This document shows, one piece after another, positions 45,856-54,835 of a stretch of DNA of 64,000 nucleotides. Origin of the DNA: Paenibacillus sp. FSL H8-0079 (GTDB lineage Bacteria; Bacillota; Bacilli; Paenibacillales; Paenibacillaceae); NCBI RefSeq assembly GCF_037991315.1, contig NZ_CP150300.1, positions 1,922,001 to 1,986,000 of the forward strand, given 5' to 3'. Below the pieces are notes generated by a model. The model was not told the origin of the DNA. It worked only from the letters and a program-made list of their open reading frames with translations, and did no database searches. The translations under genes and the position numbers were made by a program. The stretch's first letter is position 1; each line of letters starts with the position of its first letter.

Positions 45856-48564
45856 GTGACTACACCTGATCGTACACGCGTCACCGTAGATATCTACGGG
45901 ACTTCCTATAAACTGGTTGGCAGCAGTGCCGACTATATGAAACAAGTAGCTAACCTGGTAGATGAGCGTATGAGCGCGATCTCCAAGCAAAATTCCCGTT
46001 TGGATACTCCGCGTATTGCGGTACTGGCGGCTGTACATATGGCTGAACAGTCTCTTCAGACTCAGGAAATCCGGAATGAACTGAAGATGCTTACTGGAGA
46101 ACGTACAGAACTGAGAAACGAATTGAATCGGTTGAACGCCATACAAAATGAACATCAACAAGAATTGGAACGACGTGACCAGTCTCTTGCTGAATTGCAG
46201 AAGCTGAAGCTTCAAGCAGAGCAGGCGCTGCAGAAGGCCGAAACGGACAAGCAAGCAGAAATGGCTAAGTTAAACACATTGCTTGAGCAGGAGCGTGCCC
46301 AGGCAACAGAGCGAGTGCAGAAATTGCAGTCTCAAACTACGGCACAACTCAAGGAAGCAGAAGCCAAGGCAGCGAGACAGCTGAAGGAAATGGAAGAAAA
46401 AGCGGCAAATCAGTTTAAAACTGCACAGGCACAGGCCGCTTCACAGCTTAAAGAAGCTCAGAATCGTTCTGTAGCCGAACTGCAACAAGCACAGGCCAAA
46501 GCTGCCGCGCAATATAAAGAATTGCAGGACAAGACTGCAGCTCAATTGAAAGAAGCCGAAAGTCGTGCCGTTGCAGAACGTCAACAAATTGAAGCCAAGG
46601 CTGCACAGCAAGTTCAGACAGCCAAGGAAGAAGCCGAATCCGCCATACTGTCCGAGTTGGAGCAGGCTGAGGCCAATTTGAAGAAAGCCCAGGAAGAAGC
46701 GGCACTGCAATATAATGAACTTCAACAACAGATGGAACTTCGCCTCCAGCAGGCTGAAGAAAAAGCGCTGGAACAGACTCAGGCTCTGACGGATCAATCG
46801 AATCAAGAGCGCGCTACTTTGCAGGAGCAAGCGGAGCAGAAGCGCCTGACTCAAGTGAATCAATTGAATGCGGAGTTCAAAGCGTTATCCGAGCAGTCGG
46901 AACTCGAATGGATGGAGAAAGAAGCAGCCCTCGAGGAACAATTGCAGCAAGCCAAGGAAGCAGCAGCATCCCGCGCAACAGAAGCCGCATCGGCGGCAGA
47001 GGCCTTATTGCAAGAAGAACGTGGCAAGCTCAAGCAGCAGCTTGAGGAACAACGTAAACAGGCGGAGACTCGACTATTAGATGTCGAAGAGCAATTGGAA
47101 GAAGTGATGACTCAGCTCATCAGTGCACAGGACGTGGTTGCAGAGCAAGAACAGCAGCTTCAGCACGAGCGTGGTCAATTGGAAACATTGCGTCATGAGC
47201 ATGGGGTCCGTAAACAGGAGCAGGAAGTTCAGACTCGCCGAATCACGGAACTGGAGCAGCAATTGGAACAGTTAAAAGAGGACCGTTCCCAGTTGCAGGA
47301 GCTTCTGCGTGAGACGGAGCAAGCTGCCCAGCAATCCCGTGATGCACAGGAACAATGGAAGCAGAAGTATAACGAAACTGTGGATAGAGAAACCTCTCTC
47401 ACAGCACAGTTGCGCAAACTTCAGGAACAACATACACAGATTGAACAGGAAGCCCAAAACCTTCGTGAGGCTGAAGTGAAGTCGGAAGAGGAACAGCGCA
47501 GGTTGCATAAGGTGCTAGAACAGGCTCATGCTGCGGTGCGTACATTGCAGAATGAGATCGGCACACTTACGGAACGTGAGCAGTCCTTGAAAGACCTTGC
47601 TGAGCAGCGACTGGCTGAGATCGGCGACCTGGAGAATCAGATTCTCGAAGTTGCTGAACAAAATGAAACGCTGGAGTCTGGTGTGCAATCCCTTCATGAT
47701 GAATTGTCCGTGGTGAAGGAAGAGTCTCGTTTCAACCATGAAGAGGCTGTGCATTATCAGAAGGAAGCAGAGCTTTTGGAAGAGAAACGCAAACAGCTTG
47801 AAGTTGAGCTAAATGTTGTGCGGGAAGAGTTGAACCGACTTCAGGAAAATTATAAACAAATACGTAACGACTACAGTGATGCATTACAACGGGAAGAGAA
47901 TTACAGTTCCAAGCTGGATGAATTGAATACGGAGAAGCAAGAGATTGTAAGAGCGCTTGAAGAAGCAAGACAATCTTCAGCGAAACTGTCCGATCGCTAC
48001 TCGGAGCAAGAGAGCCGGCTAGCCCAGACTGAGGAAGAAGCGTTGGAGTGGCAGATCAAACACGAAGAGTTGTCAGCCAAGCAGGCCGAGTTGTCATCCC
48101 GTCTGGAGCAGTTTACGAGACGTGAAGAAGAGCTCCGCTCCAGCGTTGCACAAGCAGAGCAGAACGACCAGGTGTGGCAACGCCGTGCAGATGAATGGGC
48201 AGCTCAGGAACAATCCTGGCAGGAACGGTGGGCTGCGCTTGAGAATGAACTGACGGTATGGAAGAGAGAAAGTGCGGCAAGTAGCGAGTTGCTGGAGGGA
48301 CTGGAGCAAGAACGACAGCAGCTGGACCAGTTACGGTCAGAAGCGACTCAAGAGAAACAGATCATGGAAAATGAACTGCTTGAGATGAGTGAACGTTACG
48401 AACTAGCGGCCAATCAATTACGTTTGTTGCAGGTTGAACGTGGGATGGAGCAGGAAAAGGCAGAGCAGCTGAATACGGAATATCGTCAGTTGCATGATGA
48501 ATATACGAAATTGCAGACGGAATATAACGAATGGATTGAATTGATTGAACAGGACCAGACCTAG
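45856..48564 (+). CDS. ZapA domain fused to a very long coiled coil
   Basis: A 902-residue protein. The GTG at 45856 follows GAAGGAGGG by seven bases. Residues about 1-85 are a ZapA domain (VTVDIYGTSYKLVG ... RIAVLAAVHMAEQSL); in B. subtilis this FtsZ-ring stabiliser is only 85 residues and is encoded at the same place, between pheT and mutS2. The rest is Gln/Glu/Ala-rich coiled coil without membrane segments. Residues 164-306 form thirteen consecutive eleven-residue repeats, the later part heptad-like. The inferred role is an FtsZ-ring or division-site scaffold of unusual length. rnhC, cvpA and polX, its neighbours in Bacillus, are absent here. Confidence 0.88.
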   Translation: MTTPDRTRVTVDIYGTSYKLVGSSADYMKQVANLVDERMSAISKQNSRLDTPRIAVLAAVHMAEQSLQTQEIRNELKMLTGERTELRNELNRLNAIQNEHQQELERRDQSLAELQKLKLQAEQALQKAETDKQAEMAKLNTLLEQERAQATERVQKLQSQTTAQLKEAEAKAARQLKEMEEKAANQFKTAQAQAASQLKEAQNRSVAELQQAQAKAAAQYKELQDKTAAQLKEAESRAVAERQQIEAKAAQQVQTAKEEAESAILSELEQAEANLKKAQEEAALQYNELQQQMELRLQQAEEKALEQTQALTDQSNQERATLQEQAEQKRLTQVNQLNAEFKALSEQSELEWMEKEAALEEQLQQAKEAAASRATEAASAAEALLQEERGKLKQQLEEQRKQAETRLLDVEEQLEEVMTQLISAQDVVAEQEQQLQHERGQLETLRHEHGVRKQEQEVQTRRITELEQQLEQLKEDRSQLQELLRETEQAAQQSRDAQEQWKQKYNETVDRETSLTAQLRKLQEQHTQIEQEAQNLREAEVKSEEEQRRLHKVLEQAHAAVRTLQNEIGTLTEREQSLKDLAEQRLAEIGDLENQILEVAEQNETLESGVQSLHDELSVVKEESRFNHEEAVHYQKEAELLEEKRKQLEVELNVVREELNRLQENYKQIRNDYSDALQREENYSSKLDELNTEKQEIVRALEEARQSSAKLSDRYSEQESRLAQTEEEALEWQIKHEELSAKQAELSSRLEQFTRREEELRSSVAQAEQNDQVWQRRADEWAAQEQSWQERWAALENELTVWKRESAASSELLEGLEQERQQLDQLRSEATQEKQIMENELLEMSERYELAANQLRLLQVERGMEQEKAEQLNTEYRQLHDEYTKLQTEYNEWIELIEQDQT
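46345..46773 (+). repeat. Thirteen hendecad (11-residue) repeats inside the ZapA fusion
   Basis: Units of 33 bases coding for QLKEAEAKAAR-like elevens: QLKEMEEKAAN, QFKTAQAQAAS, QLKEAQNRSVA, ELQQAQAKAAA, QYKELQDKTAA, QLKEAESRAVA and so on to RLQQAEEKALE. The protein period is exact with no insertions over 143 residues; the DNA copies have diverged. Confidence 0.85.
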
Positions 48565-48630
48565 CGGAATGATTGTAGCAGAACTGGCTCGTGGGCAACG
48601 CACTCTGGTACAATTTGTTATACTAAAGAA

Positions 48631-48661
48631 GGAGCTCCCGTCGCTGCGGGGGCTCCTTGTC
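48631..48661. terminator. Shared terminator between zapA fusion and CuA lipoprotein
   Basis: GGAGCTCCC (48631-48639) and GGGGGCTCC (48648-48656) between convergent genes. Confidence 0.75.
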
Positions 48662-48668
48662 TTGAATA

Positions 48669-49055
48669 CTATTCTTCAACGATAATTTTGGAGATCATGC
48701 TGCTGTGTCCCGAACCACAGAAGACCGAACAGGACATTTCAAACTCACCGACTTTGTCCGGGGTAATCACTTTGGAACTGTTTCTGGTGTCCAGCATAAG
48801 ATTCAGCTCAGGCACGAGTATTCCGTGATTTCCGTTTACATTTTCATAAACAATGTTAACCGGGACACCTTTTTTAAGATGGTACTCGGGTTGCTCGAAT
48901 TCGTAGTTGCTTGCCTTGATGACCAGTTCTTCGCTGGCTGTAACACCAGCATCGGACCCATTACTGCCAGAGTCTGCAGACTGATTCGCCCCTCCGCATG
49001 CAGCGAGGACGAGAATTAACATACAGGCAGCAAGCCATGCTATGCCTTTCTTCAT
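48669..49055 (-). CDS. Stand-alone CuA-type cupredoxin lipoprotein
   Basis: A 128-residue lipoprotein. Two adjacent ATG codons follow AGGAGG; the second (49055) has the better six-base spacing. A signal peptide ends in the lipobox LAAC. The mature part is a cupredoxin with the CuA ligand set of cytochrome oxidase subunit II: CSVFCGSGHSSM (C-x3-C-x3-H-x2-M), plus an upstream His in NGNHGILVPEL. There are no subunit II membrane helices and no oxidase genes nearby. It may shuttle electrons or copper at the membrane surface, or help assemble CuA centres. Confidence 0.88.
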   Translation of the reverse strand: MKKGIAWLAACMLILVLAACGGANQSADSGSNGSDAGVTASEELVIKASNYEFEQPEYHLKKGVPVNIVYENVNGNHGILVPELNLMLDTRNSSKVITPDKVGEFEMSCSVFCGSGHSSMISKIIVEE

Positions 49056-49276
49056 CATGTGCCTCCTTAAGCGTGATATGGATAAAATGTGAATGATTGC
49101 TCCAGTCATCATACCGCAATATGTGGATGCCTGTACACGCTGCGTATGTCGTTTTGTTGAAAAATATACATGTTTGAGTGGACGGTTCGTTACGACTTCA
49201 AATGAAATAAACCTCTTCCGGCACAGGCCTTCAGAGGTTTAGGAGCATTCATTTGGACGTAAATGAGAAGCTGGGA

Positions 49277-49636
49277 TTAGCTTTTGGAGCTTCGTCCGGC
49301 ATCAAAAGGGGTGGATACCGGGATGAAGAGATCGATAATCCCGATAACCAGCGCAGCGAGAATGGCGCCGAGCAGACTGACCTCAACATGATCTACAACA
49401 TATTGACCTAGCCAAATCACCAGTGCGCTAACGATAAATCCGACAATACCGCGCCCAAACGGGTTGACCCTTTTGCCGAAGATACCTTCAACGATCCAGC
49501 CGAGCAGGGCAATGACGAGAGCAAGCAACAGAGCGCTCCAGAAGCCACCAACGGCGAAACCGGGAACGATCCAGCTGACCACCATTAATACAATTGCAGC
49601 GATGACAAATCGCACGACATGTCCCAGGAAATTCAT
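49277..49636 (-). CDS. Small four-helix membrane protein (phage holin superfamily IV, YvlD-like)
   Basis: A 119-residue protein with four hydrophobic segments (FVIAAIVLMVVSWIVPGFAV, ALLLALVIALLGWIV, IVGFIVSALVIWLGQYV, LLGAILAALVIGIIDLF), matching Pfam family PF04020. Despite the holin-like name these are chromosomal membrane proteins of unknown function. AAGGAGG precedes the ATG. It lies alone on the minus strand upstream of mutS2. Confidence 0.85.
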   Translation of the reverse strand: MNFLGHVVRFVIAAIVLMVVSWIVPGFAVGGFWSALLLALVIALLGWIVEGIFGKRVNPFGRGIVGFIVSALVIWLGQYVVDHVEVSLLGAILAALVIGIIDLFIPVSTPFDAGRSSKS

Positions 49637-49824
49637 GGTGTGTACCTCCTTTTATTCGGATTGAACTGAGCATGGCAACTCCAAGGGGCTCGGAGAGGTT
49701 GCACAATCCTGACACCTGTAGTTTGTGATGCTATGGTTGAAGTTATGTGTGGAAGGATTCGTTAAATAGCGCAAGAAAGTTTCTTTCGTTATAATACAGA
49801 TATAGTTTGGAAGGAGTTGTACAC

Positions 49825-52191
49825 TTGGACACGAAAATTTTACAAACACTGGAATATCGCAAAATTTTAAATACATTGCTTAGCTATGCCCAGACCACGA
49901 TGGGTAAAAAGAAAGCGGAGCAACTTGAACCGATCAGTGAACTTGAAGAAGTGAATCGGTTGCTTCAGCAAACCGATGAAGCCTTTACATTTGATCGCTT
50001 GAAAGGCTCGCCGTCTTTTGGAGGGATTGTAGACATTACGGCCTCCATCAAACGTGCTGAAATTGGAGGCACACTTAACCCTCACGAGCTTTTGGGAATA
50101 TCCAATACGACCTTTGCGGCACGACGATTGAAACGTCTGATTGCTACTCTGCATGAAGATGAACCCATTGAATCCTTGTTCTATATCAGTGATCAACTGT
50201 CAGAGCAAAAGACGCTTGAGGATGCCATTAAAATCTGTATCGACGATAATGCAGAAGTTGCCGACAGTGCAAGCGTAACGCTTGCGCAGATTCGTCGTGA
50301 GCTGCGAGGCGGAGAAGCGCGGATTCGTGAGAAGCTGGATTCCATGATTCGATCCTCCACCGTATCCAAGATGTTGCAGGATCAGCTGATCACGATCAGA
50401 GGGGATCGTTTTGTTATCCCCGTGAAAGCCGAATATCGTTCGTACTTCGGTGGGATTGTGCATGATCAATCCGGTTCGGGGGCCACATTGTTCATTGAGC
50501 CGGAATCCATCGTTGCAATGAACAACAAATTGCGCGAAACCCGGATTCGGGAAGAACGCGAAATAGAAATTATTTTGCAGAAATTGACGGCACTTGTCAG
50601 TGAACAGGGAGAATGGCTGCTGTATGATGTCGGCTTGCTGGGATCGCTTGATTTTATTTTTGCCAAAGCACGTCTGGCTCGTGAACTGAAAGCAACGCTA
50701 CCACGCATGAATGACCGCGGATTCCTCAAACTGAAAAAAGGCCGTCATCCGTTGATACCGATCGAAAACGTGGTTCCAATCGACATTGAACTGGGCAATG
50801 ATTACACATCCATTATCGTGACAGGTCCGAATACGGGTGGTAAGACGGTAACGCTCAAAACGATTGGCTTGCTGAGCCTGATGGCAATGTCCGGTTTATT
50901 TGTTCCGGCAGAGGATGGTAGCCAGCTATGTGTATTTGATGCGATCTATGCAGACATTGGGGACGAGCAGAGTATTGAGCAGAATCTGAGTACTTTCTCC
51001 AGCCATATGACGAACATCATTCGCATTCTGAAGAACATGACGCCAAAAAGCCTGGTATTGCTTGATGAACTTGGAGCGGGAACAGACCCGGCTGAAGGGT
51101 CCGCACTGGCGATCTCCATGCTGGAGCATATGCACCGGACGGGATGCCGCATGGTAGCAACCACCCACTACAGTGAACTGAAAGCATACGCATATGAGCG
51201 TAAAGGTGTTATTAATGCCAGCATGGAGTTTGACATTAATACACTGAGTCCAACGTATCGCCTTCTGGTGGGTGTACCTGGACGAAGTAATGCATTTGCC
51301 ATTGCAGAGCGACTGGGACTGCCGGGTTACATTCTCGATTACGCCCGTGGCGAAGTGAAGGAAGAAGATCAACGGATCGAGCACATGATTGCTTCTCTTG
51401 AAGAGAACCGTCTTACAGCTGAACAAGAGCGTGAGAAGGCAGAGAGCTTGCGCCAGGACATGGAGAAATTACGCAGTCGTCATCAGACGGAACTGGAAAA
51501 GCTGGAACAGCAGCGTGATCGTCGGATTGAAAAAGCAGAAGATGATGCACGTAATATTGTGGACAAGGCTCGTGCCGAAGCGGAGAAGATTATCGCAGAT
51601 CTTCGTCTGTTGGCTATGGAAGAAGGTGCTTCCGTGAAGGAGCACAAGCTTATTGCCGCCCGCAAACAGCTGGATGAAGCTGAACCGGAGAAGCGCCGGA
51701 AGACCGTCAAGAAGACGGCAACAGCACCGAAAACGCGTGCCATCGGTCCTGGTGATGAAGTGCTTGTCTACAGTTTGAATCAAAAAGGTCTTGTTGTGGA
51801 GATGTCGGGTAGCAAAGACGCCATGGTGCAGCTGGGGATTATGAAGATGAAAGTATCCCTGGATGACCTGGAACTGCAGCAATCGGCTCCCACAGCCAAA
51901 CCGAAGCAAAAGCCGGTAACTGGCATGAAGCGCACGCGTGATGACAATGTGAAGAGTGAACTGGATCTGCGTGGTACCAACCTGGAAGAAGCCCTTATGG
52001 AGACAGACCGTTTCATTGATGAAGCTTTCCTCGCCAATCTGGGCCAAGTTTATATTATTCATGGTAAAGGTACAGGAATTTTGCGTTCCGGTATTCAGGA
52101 TTACCTGCGTAAGCATAAACATATTAAAAGTTACCGGCTGGGCAATTACGGAGAAGGCGGGAACGGTGTGACCGTCGCAGAATTGGAATAG
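49825..52191 (+). CDS. mutS2: MutS2, endonuclease and ribosome-collision factor
   Basis: A 788-residue protein (B. subtilis 785). The start is TTG at 49825, eight bases after GGAAGGAG; a longer frame from 49807 would include the ribosome site. MutS core and clamp domains precede the ATPase: Walker A GPNTGGKT (334-341), Walker B LVLLDELGAGTDP, ATTHYSELKAYAY. A coiled-coil/KOW region follows, and a C-terminal Smr nuclease domain (ELDLRGTNLEEAL ... IIHGKGTGILRSGI). It lacks the mismatch-binding domain of MutS. In Bacillus MutS2 acts in suppressing recombination and in splitting collided ribosomes. Confidence 0.96.
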   Translation: MDTKILQTLEYRKILNTLLSYAQTTMGKKKAEQLEPISELEEVNRLLQQTDEAFTFDRLKGSPSFGGIVDITASIKRAEIGGTLNPHELLGISNTTFAARRLKRLIATLHEDEPIESLFYISDQLSEQKTLEDAIKICIDDNAEVADSASVTLAQIRRELRGGEARIREKLDSMIRSSTVSKMLQDQLITIRGDRFVIPVKAEYRSYFGGIVHDQSGSGATLFIEPESIVAMNNKLRETRIREEREIEIILQKLTALVSEQGEWLLYDVGLLGSLDFIFAKARLARELKATLPRMNDRGFLKLKKGRHPLIPIENVVPIDIELGNDYTSIIVTGPNTGGKTVTLKTIGLLSLMAMSGLFVPAEDGSQLCVFDAIYADIGDEQSIEQNLSTFSSHMTNIIRILKNMTPKSLVLLDELGAGTDPAEGSALAISMLEHMHRTGCRMVATTHYSELKAYAYERKGVINASMEFDINTLSPTYRLLVGVPGRSNAFAIAERLGLPGYILDYARGEVKEEDQRIEHMIASLEENRLTAEQEREKAESLRQDMEKLRSRHQTELEKLEQQRDRRIEKAEDDARNIVDKARAEAEKIIADLRLLAMEEGASVKEHKLIAARKQLDEAEPEKRRKTVKKTATAPKTRAIGPGDEVLVYSLNQKGLVVEMSGSKDAMVQLGIMKMKVSLDDLELQQSAPTAKPKQKPVTGMKRTRDDNVKSELDLRGTNLEEALMETDRFIDEAFLANLGQVYIIHGKGTGILRSGIQDYLRKHKHIKSYRLGNYGEGGNGVTVAELE

Positions 52192-52262
52192 CCGGACCAT
52201 GAATCAATGATATTCTGCGGCCTTATGCATGAAGGTCGCAGATGTGGAGAGGGGAACGGTGC

Positions 52263-52682
52263 GTGAAAGAAAGCGTCGACCAATTGCTGTCTCATCCCTT
52301 GGGGATGGTACTCGGTTTTTTCTCGGTAGCGATTATGGAGCTGCTTGTATTTCTGGCTTGCTTCGAACTGGTGACCAAATATAAATGCTGGACTGAGATC
52401 AAGAAGGGCAATGTGGCCGTTGCGATGGCCACTGGAGGCAAGATTTTCGGGATCTGTAACGTACTTCGTTTCTGCATACAGGCTAAATCTTCGGTCTATG
52501 AAGCCATGACGTGGTCGTTTGTCGGATTTATCCTTCTGCTCGTTGCCTATTTTTTGTTCGAATTCCTCACACCCGTGTTCTCCATTGATAAGGAGATCGA
52601 AGCGGATAACCGAGCTGTCGGATTGATATCCATGATTATTTCCGTCTCGTTGTCGTTTGTTATTGGCGCGAGCATTATCTAG
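52263..52682 (+). CDS. DUF350 membrane protein (YshE-like)
   Basis: A 139-residue protein with four membrane helices. The GTG at 52263 follows AGGGGA by six bases. It is 71 bases after mutS2, the same order as yshE in B. subtilis. DUF350 proteins are of unknown function. A 26-codon gene follows 11 bases later. Confidence 0.88.
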   Translation: MKESVDQLLSHPLGMVLGFFSVAIMELLVFLACFELVTKYKCWTEIKKGNVAVAMATGGKIFGICNVLRFCIQAKSSVYEAMTWSFVGFILLLVAYFLFEFLTPVFSIDKEIEADNRAVGLISMIISVSLSFVIGASII

Positions 52683-52693
52683 GGGGACCGGTC

Positions 52694-52774
52694 ATGAAAA
52701 TATTGATACGGATTCTGTTTGCGGCATCGATTGTGTTCTTTGCCATTGGTGTCATCTATGTAATGAATACATGA
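52694..52774 (+). CDS. 26-residue single-helix membrane peptide
   Basis: ATG at 52694 is six bases after AGGGGG and the frame closes with TGA at 52772. The product begins MKILIRILFAASIV and ends GVIYVMNT: two positive charges, then one hydrophobic helix. It lies between the DUF350 gene and the zinc-ribbon gene and is probably translated with them. Too short to place in a family. Confidence 0.6.
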   Translation: MKILIRILFAASIVFFAIGVIYVMNT

Positions 52775-52801
52775 TTATATGAAAGAGAAAGGTTGATCAA
52801 T

Positions 52802-53365
52802 ATGGAAACAACAGTATGCCCTTGGTGTCAGACGGAGATTGTATGGGATGAGGAGCTCGGTCCTGAAGAAGAGTGTCCTTATTGCCACAATGAGTTAAAA
52901 GGATATCGTACGCTCAACATTAACATCGATGATGAAGAGAATGAAGCTGAGGACGACATCTATGATGTAGACGATGTAACGAACGAGAAACAGACTACGG
53001 ATCTTTCTGATCTGTGGGGGGATGAAGTCGAACTCAAATTGCCGGAGTTGCGAACGTTAACCAAATACGCGGATGAAGGTAATGATCTCATTCAGTATGA
53101 ACAAGGTGTACAGAAGCAACTTGATCATCAGGAAGAAGTACCAGAGTGCCCGAATTGCCGGGAATTCATGATTCTCGCAGGTACACAAGCTGCAACGCAG
53201 GATAACTTCACACCAGTTGCTAACGCTGCTTCAGGTGAAGAGTCACTATTGTCCACACCTTTTAAAGTGCTAACCTATGTGTGCTCTGGATGTTTCCAAG
53301 TTCAATACAGTCTGTCTGAGAATGATCGTCTGCGTCTGATCCAGAATCTAAGTACGCAGAAATAA
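52802..53365 (+). CDS. Two-zinc-ribbon protein of unknown function
   Basis: A 187-residue soluble acidic protein. The ATG at 52802 (METTVCPWC) is preferred over a TTG at 52793. Two zinc-binding pairs occur at each end: C6-P-W-C9 with C25-P-Y-C28, and CPNC (about 118) with CSGC (about 162). Between them is a strongly acidic stretch (DDEENEAEDDIYDVDD). I recognise no catalytic domain. Its place after mutS2-yshE suggests it belongs to the same transcript. Confidence 0.82.
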   Translation: METTVCPWCQTEIVWDEELGPEEECPYCHNELKGYRTLNINIDDEENEAEDDIYDVDDVTNEKQTTDLSDLWGDEVELKLPELRTLTKYADEGNDLIQYEQGVQKQLDHQEEVPECPNCREFMILAGTQAATQDNFTPVANAASGEESLLSTPFKVLTYVCSGCFQVQYSLSENDRLRLIQNLSTQK

Positions 53366-53494
53366 GCATTCCGGAGATTTAAACTAATTTCATAGCAATC
53401 CTGAAGATTCATCATGTTTTCCTCTTGCTTGGGGCACGTTAACCCTGAGACCTGCCTGTGTACAGTTCACTTCAGGTGGATTAAGGAGGAGCAG

Positions 53495-54709
53495 ATGAAG
53501 ATTACTTTAGGCCGACAATCCATTCTGCTTTTGGGCGTGAATGGATTGTTTGCGTTAGCCGGAGCATTGTCAGGAACCTTTTTGAATGTGTTTCTGTGGA
53601 AAAGCCGTCCGGATTATGCCATGTTGGGTTGGTTTACCATCAGTCAGCAACTGGCTATTGGACTCACGTTCTGGCTTGCTGGCAAATGGGTTAAGGAACA
53701 CAATAAAATGAGTGCGTTACGACTGGGTACTGCGCTGTCCGGCCTTTTCTATATGAGTGTCCTCTGGGCTGGATCCAAAGCTGTAGACTGGATTTGGCCT
53801 TTGGGCATACTGCTGGGTTGTTCGCTTGGGTTATTCTGGATCGCATTTAATGTCGTGTATTTTGAAATAACGGATCGGGCAAACAGGGATCTATTCAATG
53901 GCTGGGTTGGATTACTTGGATCGATGACAGGAATTATAGGTCCTTGGTTCTCCGGTCTTATTATTACCCGTATGGCAGACAACACGGGGTATCGGTTTAT
54001 ATTTACGATATCGCTCGTCATTTATGTCATAGCGGTAGTCTTCAGTTTTTTTCTCAAGAAAAGAAAGGTGAGCGGTACATACCGGTGGTCGGAGCCCTGG
54101 ACACAGTTATCCCAACCGGATAGTCCCTGGAGAACCTTGGCTTTGGGTTTGTTCGCTCAGGGTGCGCGTGAGGGTGTCTTTGCCTTCCTGATTGCACTGC
54201 TTGTCTACGTGGCTACAGCACAGGAGTACAAATTGGGACAGTTCTCACTCATCACCTCAGCCGTGGCATTAGTAAGTTATTGGGCAGCAGGGAAATGGTT
54301 TAAACCGCAGTATAGATCGAGAGGCATGTTCATCGGTGCCCTGATTCTGCTGGTGGTGCTCCTTCCTCTTCTCTGGAAAGTCACCTATGGTACGTTGTTA
54401 ATCATGGGGATTGGGAGTGCTGTCGCAATGCCTCTATATGTATTGCCAATGATATCAGCGGGATTCGACATGATGGGCACAAGTGGCGAAAATGTGGAGA
54501 AAAGGGTTGAACTTGTCGTTTTGAGAGAGTTATGCCTGATGCTTGGCAGGCTTTTTGGATTGGCCGTATTTATTGTAACGGTCATGAATGCTCCGTCTCT
54601 ACGCATGTTAACCTGGCTTATTATTGTCCTCGGTGCTTTTCCGCTAATCGGCTGGATCTTTATGCACAAATTATTGAATCGAACGGAAGGGCAAGAGCCG
54701 TCCACATAG
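53495..54709 (+). CDS. MFS transporter
   Basis: A 404-residue membrane protein with about twelve helices. The ATG at 53495 follows AAGGAGGAG; the frame upstream to 53414 has no ribosome site. Helix 1 begins SILLLGVNGLFALAGALSG. The type is similar to YqgE-like MFS proteins of Bacilli, with the central loop after residue 190. No substrate can be inferred. It ends before a perfect 21-bp hairpin shared with the convergent oxidoreductase. Confidence 0.87.
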   Translation: MKITLGRQSILLLGVNGLFALAGALSGTFLNVFLWKSRPDYAMLGWFTISQQLAIGLTFWLAGKWVKEHNKMSALRLGTALSGLFYMSVLWAGSKAVDWIWPLGILLGCSLGLFWIAFNVVYFEITDRANRDLFNGWVGLLGSMTGIIGPWFSGLIITRMADNTGYRFIFTISLVIYVIAVVFSFFLKKRKVSGTYRWSEPWTQLSQPDSPWRTLALGLFAQGAREGVFAFLIALLVYVATAQEYKLGQFSLITSAVALVSYWAAGKWFKPQYRSRGMFIGALILLVVLLPLLWKVTYGTLLIMGIGSAVAMPLYVLPMISAGFDMMGTSGENVEKRVELVVLRELCLMLGRLFGLAVFIVTVMNAPSLRMLTWLIIVLGAFPLIGWIFMHKLLNRTEGQEPST

Positions 54710-54740
54710 AGGGCTATCAATATATAGGTTTTTTAACCAA

Positions 54741-54788
54741 AAGGGTACAGTTTCAGGAAAGAGATAACTTTCCTGAAACTGTACCCTT
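54741..54788. terminator. Perfect 21-bp hairpin between convergent genes
   Basis: Arms 54741-54761 and 54768-54788 are exact complements around a six-base loop AGATAA. There is no T run on the plus strand; on the minus strand a T-rich TTTTGGTT follows. It likely separates the MFS and oxidoreductase transcripts. Confidence 0.75.
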
Positions 54789-54835
54789 AATGATTTATAA
54801 CTCATACATAGCTCATTGACAGCTCAGATCGGATG

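Noticed and set aside
49277..49636. Prophage remnant suggested by the holin-superfamily name
   Set aside because: This family is mostly chromosomal and no other phage gene is present in the window.
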